NCBI RefSeq assembly: GCF_032854445.1
Contig: NC_088302.1
Span: forward strand, 3,464,023-3,528,022
Direction: 5' to 3'
DNA length: 64,000 bases
Origin: Liolophura sinensis
Taxonomy: Eukaryota; Mollusca; Polyplacophora; Chitonida; Chitonidae
The notes under the pieces are model-generated. The model saw nothing but the letters and a program-made list of their open reading frames with translations. It searched no databases and was not told the origin of the DNA. The translations under genes were made by a program, and so were the position numbers. Below are positions 1 through 11,500 of the stretch, one piece after another (the stretch's first letter is position 1; every line of letters begins with the position of its first letter).

Positions 1-1066
1 AAGAATACATGATGTCATGTTTGTGTATGAAAACTGGAAGAATACATGATGTCATGTTTGCGTATGAAAACTGGAAGAACACATGATGTCATGTTTGTGT
101 ATGAAAACTGGAAGAACACATGATGTCATGTTTGTGTATGAAAACTGGAAGAATACATGATGTCATGTTTGCGTATGAAAACTGGAAGAACACATGATGT
201 CATGTTTGTGTATGAAAACTGGAAGAACACATGATGTCATGTTTTTGTATGAAAACTGGAAGAACACATGATGTCATGTTTGTGTATGAAAACTGGAAGA
301 ACACATGATGTCATGTTTGTGTATGAAAACTGGAAGGACACATGATGTCATGTTTGTGTATGAAAACTGGAAGAATACACAATGTCATGTTTGTGTATGA
401 AAACTGAAAGAACTCATGATGTCATGTTTGCGTATGAAAACTGGAAGAACACATGATGTCATGTTTGCGTATGAAAACTGGAAGAATACATGATGTCATG
501 TTTGTGTATGAAAACTGGAAGAACACATGATGTCATGTTTGTGTATGAAAACTGGAAGAATACATGATGTCATGTTTGTGTATGAAAACTGGAAGAATAC
601 ATGATGTCATGTTTGTGTATGAAAACTGGAAGAACACATGATGTCATGTTTGTGTATGAAAACTGGAAGAATACATGATGTCATGTTTGTGTATGAAAAC
701 TGGAAGAACACATGATGTCATGTTTGTGTATGAAAACTGGAAGAACACATGATGTCATGTTTGTGTATGAAAACTGGAAGAACACATGATGTCATGTTTG
801 TGTATGAAAACTGGAAGAATACATGATGTCATGTTGTGTATGAAAACTGGAAGAACACATGATGTCATGTTTGTGTATGAAAACTGGAAGAACACACGAT
901 GTCATGTTGTGTATGAAAACTGAAAGAACACATGATGTCATGTTTGTGTATGAAAACTGGAAGAACACATGATGTCATGGTTGTGTATGAAAACTGGAAG
1001 AACACATGATGTCATGTTTGTGTATGAAAACTGGAAGAATACACGATGTCATGTTTGTGTATGAAA
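1..1066. repeat. 37-bp minisatellite, about 29 copies
   Basis: A tandem array with a 37-bp unit fills the left edge and starts outside the window. Each unit carries the near-palindrome ACATGATGTCATGT followed by TTGTGTATGAAAACTGG. Variants are mostly single-base (AACACA/AATACA, TGTGTA/TGCGTA), so the array is well homogenised. There are no unique spacers. It lies in the shared territory of FOCAD (plus) and the antisense coiled-coil gene (minus), intronic to both if both models are right. Confidence 0.95.
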
Positions 1067-1249
1067 GCTAGAGATGGATGGTGCAACAGTGTTAACGTAT
1101 TCGTATTGGTATTTTAAGTGAATAAAATGATAGATCCCCAGTTTCAGTTGTGTACATGTATCAGTGGAATAACTGTGCATATCACATGCTCTAGGGGAAC
1201 TGTTCAGTTCACATGGTTGATGGGTATGTTTGTATAAAGACTGGCATAC

Positions 1250-1802
1250 CTTGTAGCTTTTGCTGCAGCCTGGCCACCTCTGCCTCCAAGTCCTCTCTGG
1301 CCAGTTTCTCCAGGTGTAGCCTGTTCAACATGTGCTGGAGGAGCTCCTTGTTGGGGAAGTCTGTCTCCTTGTAAAACTTTGCAATGTGCCTAGTGAGGTT
1401 CTCAAGGTGGAGGAACCTCTGCTCCAGCTCCAACCTCACCGAAGCCTCGTGAAGCAGAGAATGCTGGAACTTTCTCTCGGCTTCTTGGATCAGTGTCTGG
1501 CATTGTTGCAGGCTTTCTGCCACCTTCTTGTCGCAGAGATCCTCTGTGTTGTGGGCAGTGTTAGGGCAGTGGGCCTGAAGGGAGGCCATGGGTACCTGGA
1601 TGGTCAGGGAACATGGCTGCTGCTCTGGTGGCTGACGATGTCTCTCACCTAATACAGCCTTATTGTACATGTAATCCCCAGAATACCATTGTTGTCCTAT
1701 CTTCTTGTCAGTTTCACCCACTTTGTTTGCTTTTTGTTGACAGAAAATGCTGATATCATTGAGCACAAAGAACACAGATACAAACAAAGTGTAATTCACC
1801 AT
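1250..1802 (-). CDS. Probable first coding exon of a secreted coiled-coil protein (3' part outside window)
   Basis: The minus-strand reading frame from ATG at 1802 (context AGAAAATGG, purine at -3) runs 184 codons plus one base to a donor, CTACAAG|GTATGCC. Residues 1-22 (MVNYTLFVSVFFVLNDISIF onward) resemble a signal peptide. A Cys pair around CSLTIQVPMASLQAHC fits the loose C-x-x-T-x-x-V-P...C pattern that precedes coiled coils in secreted angiopoietin-, EMILIN- and olfactomedin-type proteins. The second half is heptad-rich (LLQHMLNRLHLEKLAREDLE, then EAEVARLQQKLQ), a likely multimerisation helix. Such proteins usually end in a fibrinogen, C1q or olfactomedin domain, but none is visible here, so the family is inference. 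An in-frame ATG at 1880 would bury the hydrophobic segment, so 1802 is preferred. The remaining exons must lie beyond the left edge, antisense to FOCAD. Confidence 0.55.
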
Positions 1803-2491
1803 TTTCTGATAGTAACAGTTTCCATACCGTATGAAAATGTTGGATCTTTTGTCGCCGTGACCTGCTACATTTACATGCACACTTCATAATAAGGAGATAT
1901 ACACATGCTATGAAACTTGATAACACATGTAAACATAGGCTGTGACAGTAAGGCAAAAAGAGAGTCAGATTACTTCAACTTCTTCAATGGAGGAGTATTG
2001 TGGCAGAGATAATTCTGGCATAGGGATGTAATTGTGTCATTGATAGATGGTAATGGCAGAATGGTGTGGCCAGAGCGAAGTGAAGAACAGTACCAGGATC
2101 TGTTTTGGGGTCAAAGATTCTTAAAAGTTTTACTGTTAAATCGAATTAAATTGATCCTGCGTGTTATTACTAAAACAAGCATGTTGATCAGTTACATACA
2201 TGTATTTACTAGGTATCAGTTGTGCCATTGGAATTGTAACAGATACCTATTCATAACATCACACTTTTATAGAAATCAACATATTTGCTAACTATTTTAA
2301 TAACCCTTAAGGTGTATAAATAATTAAATCAGGCAGGTATAAAATTGTCCACAACCTTGCAGGATCTGGAGATGCATGTGATTCTCTCTGTATCTATGTT
2401 TGTTCATCATAATTAGGACACACTTTTCCTGTCAGTTACTGTGTGATTTGAACAGCGCCATCTGTGCCATAATGAGTGACTGTATTTTCAG
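1803..2491. other. FOCAD intron, nothing recognised
   Basis: No convincing exon, RNA gene or repeat is seen. The segment holds the presumed 5' flank of the minus-strand coiled-coil gene. No upstream FOCAD exon was recognised between positions 1 and 2491. Confidence 0.5.
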
Positions 2492-2580
2492 GGGAGAGAA
2501 GCTGAGATTGAGCTACAGGCACGACATGAACAACTTCATCCAGATGACGCGTTGGAAAAGAAAAAATCGGCGTGGCTTTG
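2492..2580 (+). CDS. FOCAD exon 1 of 19 in window
   Basis: Acceptor TATTTTCAG, donor GCTTTG|GTAATT. The frame reads GREAEIELQARHEQLHPDD and then EKKKSAWLW; it was chosen because its last codon (TG|G) continues in phase into the next exon. A competing open frame here (GEKLRLSYRHDMN) does not connect. Confidence 0.85.
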
Positions 2581-5500
2581 GTAATTCCTTTTTTGTATTG
2601 CTGTCTGGTCCACTTGAAATCACTATGCCACCTTGAGATGTGGTTTCTGTCCCATTATTCGATTGGGAAAGATTCTCCAGCTTTCACTGCTCTTTGGGGA
2701 AAGATTGAATCAGTCAACAGCATTCTCATGGAGACACAGACTGACCCGAGTGACACAAATGAAAACTACTACTCGAGTTTAATAAATTTGATATCGAGGG
2801 TCACAAATTTCATATCCTATTTATCCCATAAATGTAAATTTATAGTGGAAAAAATCATTACGATTTTAACTTTCAGAAACTGCGCCGAATCTGACCGTGA
2901 AGTGATATCACATATATAGGTCAAGTGAAGCGTCACCAGTGTGTGACAAGTACATAGTGGAGTATAATACAGTACAGACAAAATTTCTTTACATAACGAC
3001 TTTTTTATACCATAGACGTCAAAGTTTGCTTCATACAAGATATCGTTCAATCTGTAATAGTTATAACAAGAAAATTACATTTTACCACAGAAAGTATTAC
3101 TGTCGAAAAATAGACAAATTTCACATGCGCTCAGTACACGCAATGCAACCTTCAAAAAACCACTGACAGTTTAACCTGATGTAGGTTGAACAAGCGAAAC
3201 AGTCTACAGAGAATTTAAGTACGGTAGATATTGGTTTCAGCCGGATAATGTCAGAATTAGTGAAGTTGTTAATACTCTCACACAGGTCAGCTGGAAAATG
3301 AAGAAACTCTATTGTTGCATGCTTGGGAAAAAGGTTACATGTAACTTACTTTTTTTAATGAAATAGTCTTTGATATAATTCATTTTAACTTAATTACAAA
3401 ATGAGTAGTGTTGTGTGTGGCCTTTTCTGATAGTGAAGAAAAATAATGGCCTACCCAATGCTTCCGTTCTAGAGATTTGACTTGGCCTTTGTGGTGACAG
3501 ATCTATGTCTTAGTCAGTGCCAAGGATTTCCACATTGATTTGATTACCTCTTGTCATATTCATAACTCTGGTGCGTCCATTTTTGTCAATTTTTGCGGTA
3601 TCTGCTGGTTGAAAGTTGGCCATGTTGACATTTGCAGACGACAAGAAATAGTTGTAAAAAAAAGGTACTGTACAGTCGAGCTGTAACTTTTGATTGGTCG
3701 ATTTGATGAATGAAAAGATACACGGACCAATCAAAATGTTGGAATTTATATTACACATGGGGCTTCTGTGACTCCATTAGTTAGTGCGTTAGTCCAGCGT
3801 AATGACCCAGGAGTCTCTCACCAATGCGGTTGCTGTGAGTTCAAGTCGAGCTCATGCTCGCTTCCTCTCTGGGCGTACGTGGGAAGGTCTTCCAGCAACC
3901 TGCAGATTGTTGTGGGTATCCCCCGGGCTCTGCTCGGTTTTCACCAACCATAATGCTGGCAGCTGTCGTATAAGTATGGTGTAAAACACCAATCAGACGA
4001 ATAAATAAATAAATATATTACACGTGGTGCATATCAAAACGATATGTCATGCCTTTATTACCCGGAAAAATAACATTCATGGGATAAATCCTCATTGGTC
4101 ACACTTAGCAACAGTCACCAGCATAACTTGCTAAAGTTTAATGGTTTACTCCAGACCCACTGACTTTTTATTATCTGCGCAAAAACAACATCAACTGACT
4201 AACAGATTGAATTGATATCGTAATAACTATTGTAATGAAATATATTCAGTCTTTGAAATTGATCAAGTCCTTTACAGCAGAAGAATATGTGTGCATTAAT
4301 CAGTTTGTCATGTATGTGGTTTTTCTGTCAGGCCTGAGCAAGTTTGTATTTATTCTGAATGTGTTTGTGTGTTTTCAGGGCAAGGGACTTGTTAGTTGAT
4401 TCCATTAGAGGAGCATCAAGGTACGCAATCAACTCTGATTGTTCTAGAAGTAATACCTGTGACAGCACTAGAGCAATTTAATTGTATAATACACATTCCT
4501 TGAGCTTGAACACAATGCTGTGTAATTGTAATTTGTCATTTGATGTGTACTTGTAAATAAAGCAATCATGAAGTCTGAAGGTACATGTTAAAGGAGAAGA
4601 AAAGTTAAAAACATGACACTGTAGGCTTGGAAAGAGCACATTTTTTCCTAACCTCCTAACACAGAAGACTTCATCACTAGTTCTTAGGCAAAATGTCGCC
4701 CACAGTGGATTTTGGCGCTGACTTTATTTATAATTTATCAGCTTGAGGTACATATTACAATTTTTTTATGGCATGCACCTGCAAGGAAATGCATATTCTT
4801 TTCAATGGTATTTGATTGATATTTAAATTTTCTTCTCCTTTAAATAAAGCAATTGTGAAGTCTGAAGGTCCATGTTAAATATACTAGAACCATGCACACA
4901 AACCTTTACCTAATAAACTCCTTTTCAAAAGATGCATACACATATGGCATGCATACACATATGGCATGCATACACATATGGCATGTATGGTTTATATTGT
5001 TTTCAAAATTTTACTCAGTTTGCTGCATCTGCCTAGGAGAACTGTGTCAGTACAAGTACAAGGGGCTGCAGGTATCAGTTTCAGATTGCCAACATTAAAT
5101 AACACAAAACAAATTTTGTTTCAGAGGCAATCCAACCTGTCAAGCCAACTGTGTATTTGCCTTAGCTGGGTTGACAGCCACAGTGAATAACTATTCTACT
5201 GGTCTGGATCCAGAAGACTTAAAAAATGTCAGCCACGAGCACATGAGCCATTCTCATTGGTTGGCTGTTGTCATGGATACCCTGATGTCCTTGATGGATG
5301 TAAAGTTTCAGCCAAGTGGTCAGCTACTGGGCATGTGTCAGCAGGTGGGAATAATGTCGTGTGCCTCCTACATTGGTATTAACTTCGCATTCAGTGCTTT
5401 TGTTTGTTTTCTGTGTCTGTTTCTAAATTCAGGATTTGCTTAGAATGCTAAGAACTTACTGCATGGCCAGAAAACTGTGTGGTTTGTCATGTACCTGGTA

Positions 5501-8500
5501 AAGGGTGGTGGTTTCCTCTGAGCATCATGGTTTCCTCTGAGCATCATGGTTTCCTCTGAGCACCATGGTTTCCTCTGAACACGCTGGTTTCCTCTGAGTA
5601 CCCTGGTTTTCTGTGAGCACTCTTGTTTCCTCTCGGCACTCTCATTTCCTCCCGGCACTCTCGTTTCCTTCCTGCACCCTCGTTTCTGCCACCCATTGTT
5701 ATTCAGAGGAGTCTAGGACATTGAAATGAACAAATATATATGGATAGTATAATCTTGTGTCTTAAGTAAAAAGTTTCAGGTAAAAACGATCGGGGAACAA
5801 AACAGCAAATGGCATGTGTTCTTAGAATATTTATGTTTACATTAATAGTGTTTAGAATGTAAACTTGGCTGAGTGTTTAGACTTTTTTTTAGAAGTTGAG
5901 TTTATGAATTCACCGCATAAAGGATGTTCCCCTTTGAAAAGTGCCACTCACGTTGAGTGCAGATAAATATTTCCTATTGTCAGAGAGGTGTCATTGACCG
6001 ACAGGAGGCCAGTGTGTTGGCAAGATCCGCTGCTAGTGTGGCAATCGCACAGGTCATCCCAGCGGTAATGACCTTTGACACAGACAGAATATACAAGATG
6101 ATAGACATGCTGAAGGCGGGGTTACCAGGCCGTGCCCCTGGCAGCCTGTCAGGAGTCTTACAGTCTTACAGTGGGCTGGGCTTGGGGATGCTTCTGGCTC
6201 GACTGTTTGAGGAACACTTCACTGATGTGGGAGGCACAAAGGTATGTCTATTTTAATAAATATGTGTTGATTGCTGTGCTGATTGGATGAGGATATTTTT
6301 TTTTGTATGCCAAAGCTTTACTTTTAAACTAATTTTATCAGAAGAGAGTGGATATGATATAGTGTAAGTTTTAAAGAATTCTACAGACTTTAGAAGATCA
6401 GATATTTCTGCAATGTAAACATAACAATCACTTACTGAGAATGTTGTCTTTCCAACGTTCTAATATTTATTAATGATCTCACCTCCCCTTCTCGCTTCTT
6501 CACTCAGGGAATGACAGAGGTGTGGAAAGCTCTGGATGTTCTGGAACAGTGCTGTCTACAGTCTACAGCTGACCACAGGTAGGATATTAGGCATTTCATG
6601 TTCTAGAACAGTGTTGTCTGCAGTCTACAGCTGACCACAGGTAAGACATTAGGCTGCATGTTCTAGAACAGTGTTGTCTGCAGTCTACAGCTGACCACAG
6701 GTAAGACATTAGGCTGCATGTTCTGGAACAGTGTTGTCTACAGGTGACCACAGGTAAGACATAAGGCTCTGGATGTACTGGAACGGTGTTGTCTGCAGTC
6801 TACACCTGTCACCTGGGTCTTCCCACTATCACCCGGGTCTTCTCGCTGTCACCGGGGTCTTCCCACTGTCACCCGGGTCTTCCCACTGTCACACAGGTCT
6901 TCCCACTATCAGCCGGGTCTTCCCACTATCACCCGGGTCTTCCCACTATCACCCCGGTCTTTCCACTATCACCCCGGTCTTCCACTATCACCGGGGTCTT
7001 CCCACTATCACCCGGGTCTTCCCACTATCACCCTGGTCCTCCCACTATCACCCTGGTCTTCCCACTATAACCCGGGTCTTCCCACTATCACCCTGGTCTT
7101 CCCACTATCACCCAGGTCTTCCCACTATCACCCCGGTCTTCCCACTATCACCCAGGTCTTCCCACTATGTGTACTGGTACACACTGGGTGGGCCATTACA
7201 TATCTTGACTGCATGTGTTTCCAGCATGCATAAAGTCAGTGTAAATATGTTAGCATCTGGACTGGCCTGCAAGGATATACCATCTTATGAAATGACAGAG
7301 ATCCTGACATAACATTACAACTATGAGCATACTTTACATGTTTGTTTGGGGCCTCCGTGTCTCAGTTTGTTGGCGCGCTGGCACAGTGTAATGACCCAGG
7401 AGTCTCTCACCAATGCGGTCGCTGTAAGTTCAAGTCCAGCTCATGCTGGCTTCCTCTCCAGAGTTGGTCGTGGGTTTATCCCCAGTCTCTGCTCGGTTTA
7501 ATTCCTCCCACCATAATGCTGGCCGCCATTGTATAAGTGAAATATTCTTGAGTACGGCGTAAAACATCAGTGAAATAAATAAACATGTTTGTTCTTAGTC
7601 AGGGTATAGTGTACTTAGGCTACAATATGCCTACATATATGTTCACATCTCACTGTACAGTGTGTGTGTGTTTGTTCCCAGACAAGGCAGCATGCTTGGT
7701 CTGGGCGTGGCCTTGGGGTCTCTATGTGCTGATGGGAGGACAGATTCCAGAGTCCATGTTCTATCACTACATGATAAACTGTCGGCCATGTTGGATTCTC
7801 TCTCAACCAATGAGGACACATTTCAGGTGGGATGATGTTCTGTTCATGTTCATCAAAGTTATACCAAGAATTTGTCATTGTTGTGTTCGCAGTCAATAAA
7901 GTTGTTCAAAAGTTGATTTAAAGATTTAAAACAAGTACTTTTCTGACAAGATCACAGCATGTACAAACTTTTGGTCATTTTTCATGAAAATTATAGACAA
8001 CATTGATTTCTTGAGTTTATGCTCTCTACTCATATCAAAGTGTGACATTTTCACAGGAACAGGTTAAATGAATTTGAATTTGAGTCAGCTAAAGCTCCAC
8101 GTTTCATCATTAGTTGAGCAGATAATATTATAGCCATATGTTTGTAGAGCTACTTGTACTTTTCTCTCTGTCCGTGTATTTGCACCGATCCACCATTTTG
8201 GGGTGGATAGTAAGAATATTGGTTGTGTGCTGATCAGATATCAAACCTCTGTTCAGACCTGCTGTGTTTCTCTGGCCACTTTGAGTTCCTCAGCATTTTC
8301 AGCCAATATCTTATCATCTGACAATGTAACAAAGGTGTTGGAGAAGTTAACATCTCTGAGTGGGAAACATTCCAAGGTAGGTCAATAAAATTTGTATTTA
8401 TATCCAGGGCATTAAGAAGTTTTTCACAAGTACTATATTCAGTTAAAACAAAATCTGCATGTAGAGTTACTCATTTTCAAAAATCATGATAGACCTTCTT

Positions 8501-11500
8501 GATATTTCCAGTTTTATTGCAGCGTCATAACATCAGCATCATTGCAATTGTGTCGGTTGTGGTGACTTCACACTCTTTGTGACACTCTTTGTGACGTCAC
8601 CTTGGGACAGCATTTCAACGTGATGAGTTCAGACCTTGGGCACACATAATTATTTGCATACATTAACCCCATTTTACATCTGTGTCTGGTCTGCATGAAG
8701 TATTTAGAGGAATCCTGATACATAGAACCATCCTGTACCCCACTGCAGCTCTGCTGTAATATGTTTAGACAAATAAATAACTAGGTTATGCTCCACTCTT
8801 CCTGTACACCCTAAATTGTTTCAACTCCTCACAGGTTAATACATCATGTTCTTGTGGTTTTCCAGAATGCTGGTTTGTGTCTCTCCGTTGGCATGCTTGG
8901 CTATAGCCTTGCTGTAAATGGTCATCCAGCAGCAGCGTCAGGCAATGAACAGCGAGCCCTGGAATGGCAGAAGCAGTTGTCTGCAGAGGTAGAAACCTGA
9001 TTGGGAATGATATTTAGAAATGAAAACAGGATACAATATGACTAATCTAACTCAATACATTTTCTGACTGTCTCTTTGAAATGACCTGCGGATGCTCAGG
9101 GGTTTCCACATACAGAGCCCGGTTTCCTCCCACCATAATGCTGGCTGCATCATATTCTTGAGTACGACATAAAACACCAATCAAATAAAATAAATAAAGA
9201 AATAAATCTTTTTGAAATGTCTGGCAGTTCTACTTTAGCTTAAAATGGAAAAAACGTCATTTTAGCTTAGCTTTCGTTTTGTCTGTACCAAGTATCGATA
9301 CATAATATTTTTACGTAATGTCCACCCGGTTGAATAATTGATTACAATAACAAGTGTAATGCAGGCACCAGCTGTTCAGACCGGTTTTCTTCTGTTTGTT
9401 GTGTGTTGTATTTTCTCCTTGGTGCATACTTTGACAGATGACAGCAGGCCTCTTTCCCTCATAATCAATGTTACTGTTCAAGATGTAATGTTTATTCTGT
9501 TGACAGGATGTGTCATCGCTGCAGAAGGTGGCAGTGTTGACAGGATTGACAGCGCTGTGTGGCTCAGAGAGGTTCTGGACACAGGTGAGGACATTCTGAA
9601 CACAGGTGATGACGTTATGGGCACATGTGTGGACATTCTGACTGACAATTATCATTCAAACATGGGACAAAAAAAAAACCTGGCGTTAACAATTCAGATG
9701 CAGTGATTTTGTTTGGCAGTTGCCGTTGCTGGCACAGTAATTAAAATACCTCTTTATCTCGCACTGTATTATGACTAAACTGACACAAGTATAAGATTGT
9801 AATTATTCCAGTTTTCTGTTCCTGAAAATGATTTTGAATCTTTCCTCTGAATTCTCTTTTGGGGGAAAACACATTTATCTGTAATAGGCTTTTCAAGTCA
9901 GAAGTTAGAGATTAGCTCTTCCTTCAGTTAGAGTGTAGACGTATGCTACTATAGCGTTGTTGATGTAGATCTAGGGTTGCGATGACCAGAGACAAATCTG
10001 CGTCATGTTGCTGATGAAAAATGCATTTACCATAAATATTGGTGCTCTGATCTAGGAATTAGTGGATAGTTATTTATTTATCTAAAGTTTGCTAAAAATG
10101 CTTTAATACACTGACAATTAACATATACATTAAACTGTCATCAGAATGGAAAACACTTATGTAAATCTAATGTTGGATTGTGGAGACATGCTGTTCAAAA
10201 AATATACATATTTTATTCCTGGAATACACAAATGGGCCCGGAATCAGTCAGTAAAAGCTTCATCCTGCTTTAATACGGTAAATGTATATATATCTGATGT
10301 ATAATAATGTTTTCAACAGTCTCTTTCTGATTTTCAGGTTTCAAGTTCTGGTGCTTCAGAGGTGAAGGACACATATTCTGCTGATGTCATCAGTATGTGT
10401 AGACAGATAGTTGAGAGTCATGGAGATCTGGGTATACAGGGAGCTGGAGCCTGGCTGTTAGGACATCTCCATTTATCAGCCTGTAATGTCACAGAAACAA
10501 GGACGAGTGGTAAATACTTACTAGGTGGTAGTGTTTTTTTCAATGATCCCAATAATGACAAACCATTTATTCTAATGTAAATTACGGGGGCCTCCGTGGC
10601 TCAGTCGGTTAGCGCGCTAGCGCAGTGCAATGACCCTGGAGTCTCTCACCAATGCGGTTGCTGTGAGTTCAAGTCCAGCTCATGCTGGCTTCCTCTCTGG
10701 CCGTACGTGGGAAGGTCTGACAGCAACCTGCGAATGGTCGTGGGTTTCTATAAGTGAAATATTCTTGAGTACGGCGTAAATCACCAATCAAATAAATAAA
10801 ATAAATAAATAACTAATGTAAATTAACTCTTGATACAGTGATGACAAGACGCACATGTACTAGCTGATGTGTGCCTCTAATCCCGGGAGAGTTACAGCTG
10901 AAGAGATTAATCAACATTAATGGTGTTTATACCTGAAATAATAATGGTTGTCAGAGCTACCAATCCCACAGGTGTTAAATTGTCAGAGTTCATAACATTA
11001 GTTCTAGTGAGCTTTATTGAGGTACTGTAGTGAAAAAAGTTAGTAAAATAGTAACTGTTAGACACTTTTCTGTCACAACAGAATATATGTACCTGTGATG
11101 TGTACCTCCAGCTTCTCTTGCCTGACAGAAGTGTGATCAGAGCATGTTATAACCTTTTAGACAGACACTTTCTTGCCATCACTGAATATATGTACCTGCC
11201 TTCTCTTACCTGCCTGACACTAGTACGACCAGAGCATGTTATAACTAAAAGCTGTTAGACAGACACTTACCTGTCATCACAGAATATATGTACCTGTGAT
11301 GTATACCTCCAGCTTCTCTTACCTGACAGAAGTGTGATCAGAGCATGTTATAACCTAACTTTTAGACAGACACTTTCCTGCCATCACAGAATATATGTAC
11401 CTGCCTGACACTAGTATGACCAGAGTATGTTATAACTGACATCTGTTAGACAGACTCTTACCAGTCATCACAGAATATATGTACCTGTGATGTGTAGGTT

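Noticed and set aside
1-1066. CRISPR-like appearance of the 37-bp array
   Set aside because: There are no unique spacers, the units are contiguous, and the genome is eukaryotic; it is a minisatellite.
6773-7312. 179-codon plus frame rich in SSHYHPGL
   Set aside because: It lies in the 20-bp array in FOCAD intron 5, between two well-supported exons.
10585-10660. tRNA gene suggested by A- and B-box-like motifs
   Set aside because: It is the head of a SINE with a target-site duplication. The box spacing is enlarged and the sequence continues into the SINE body.
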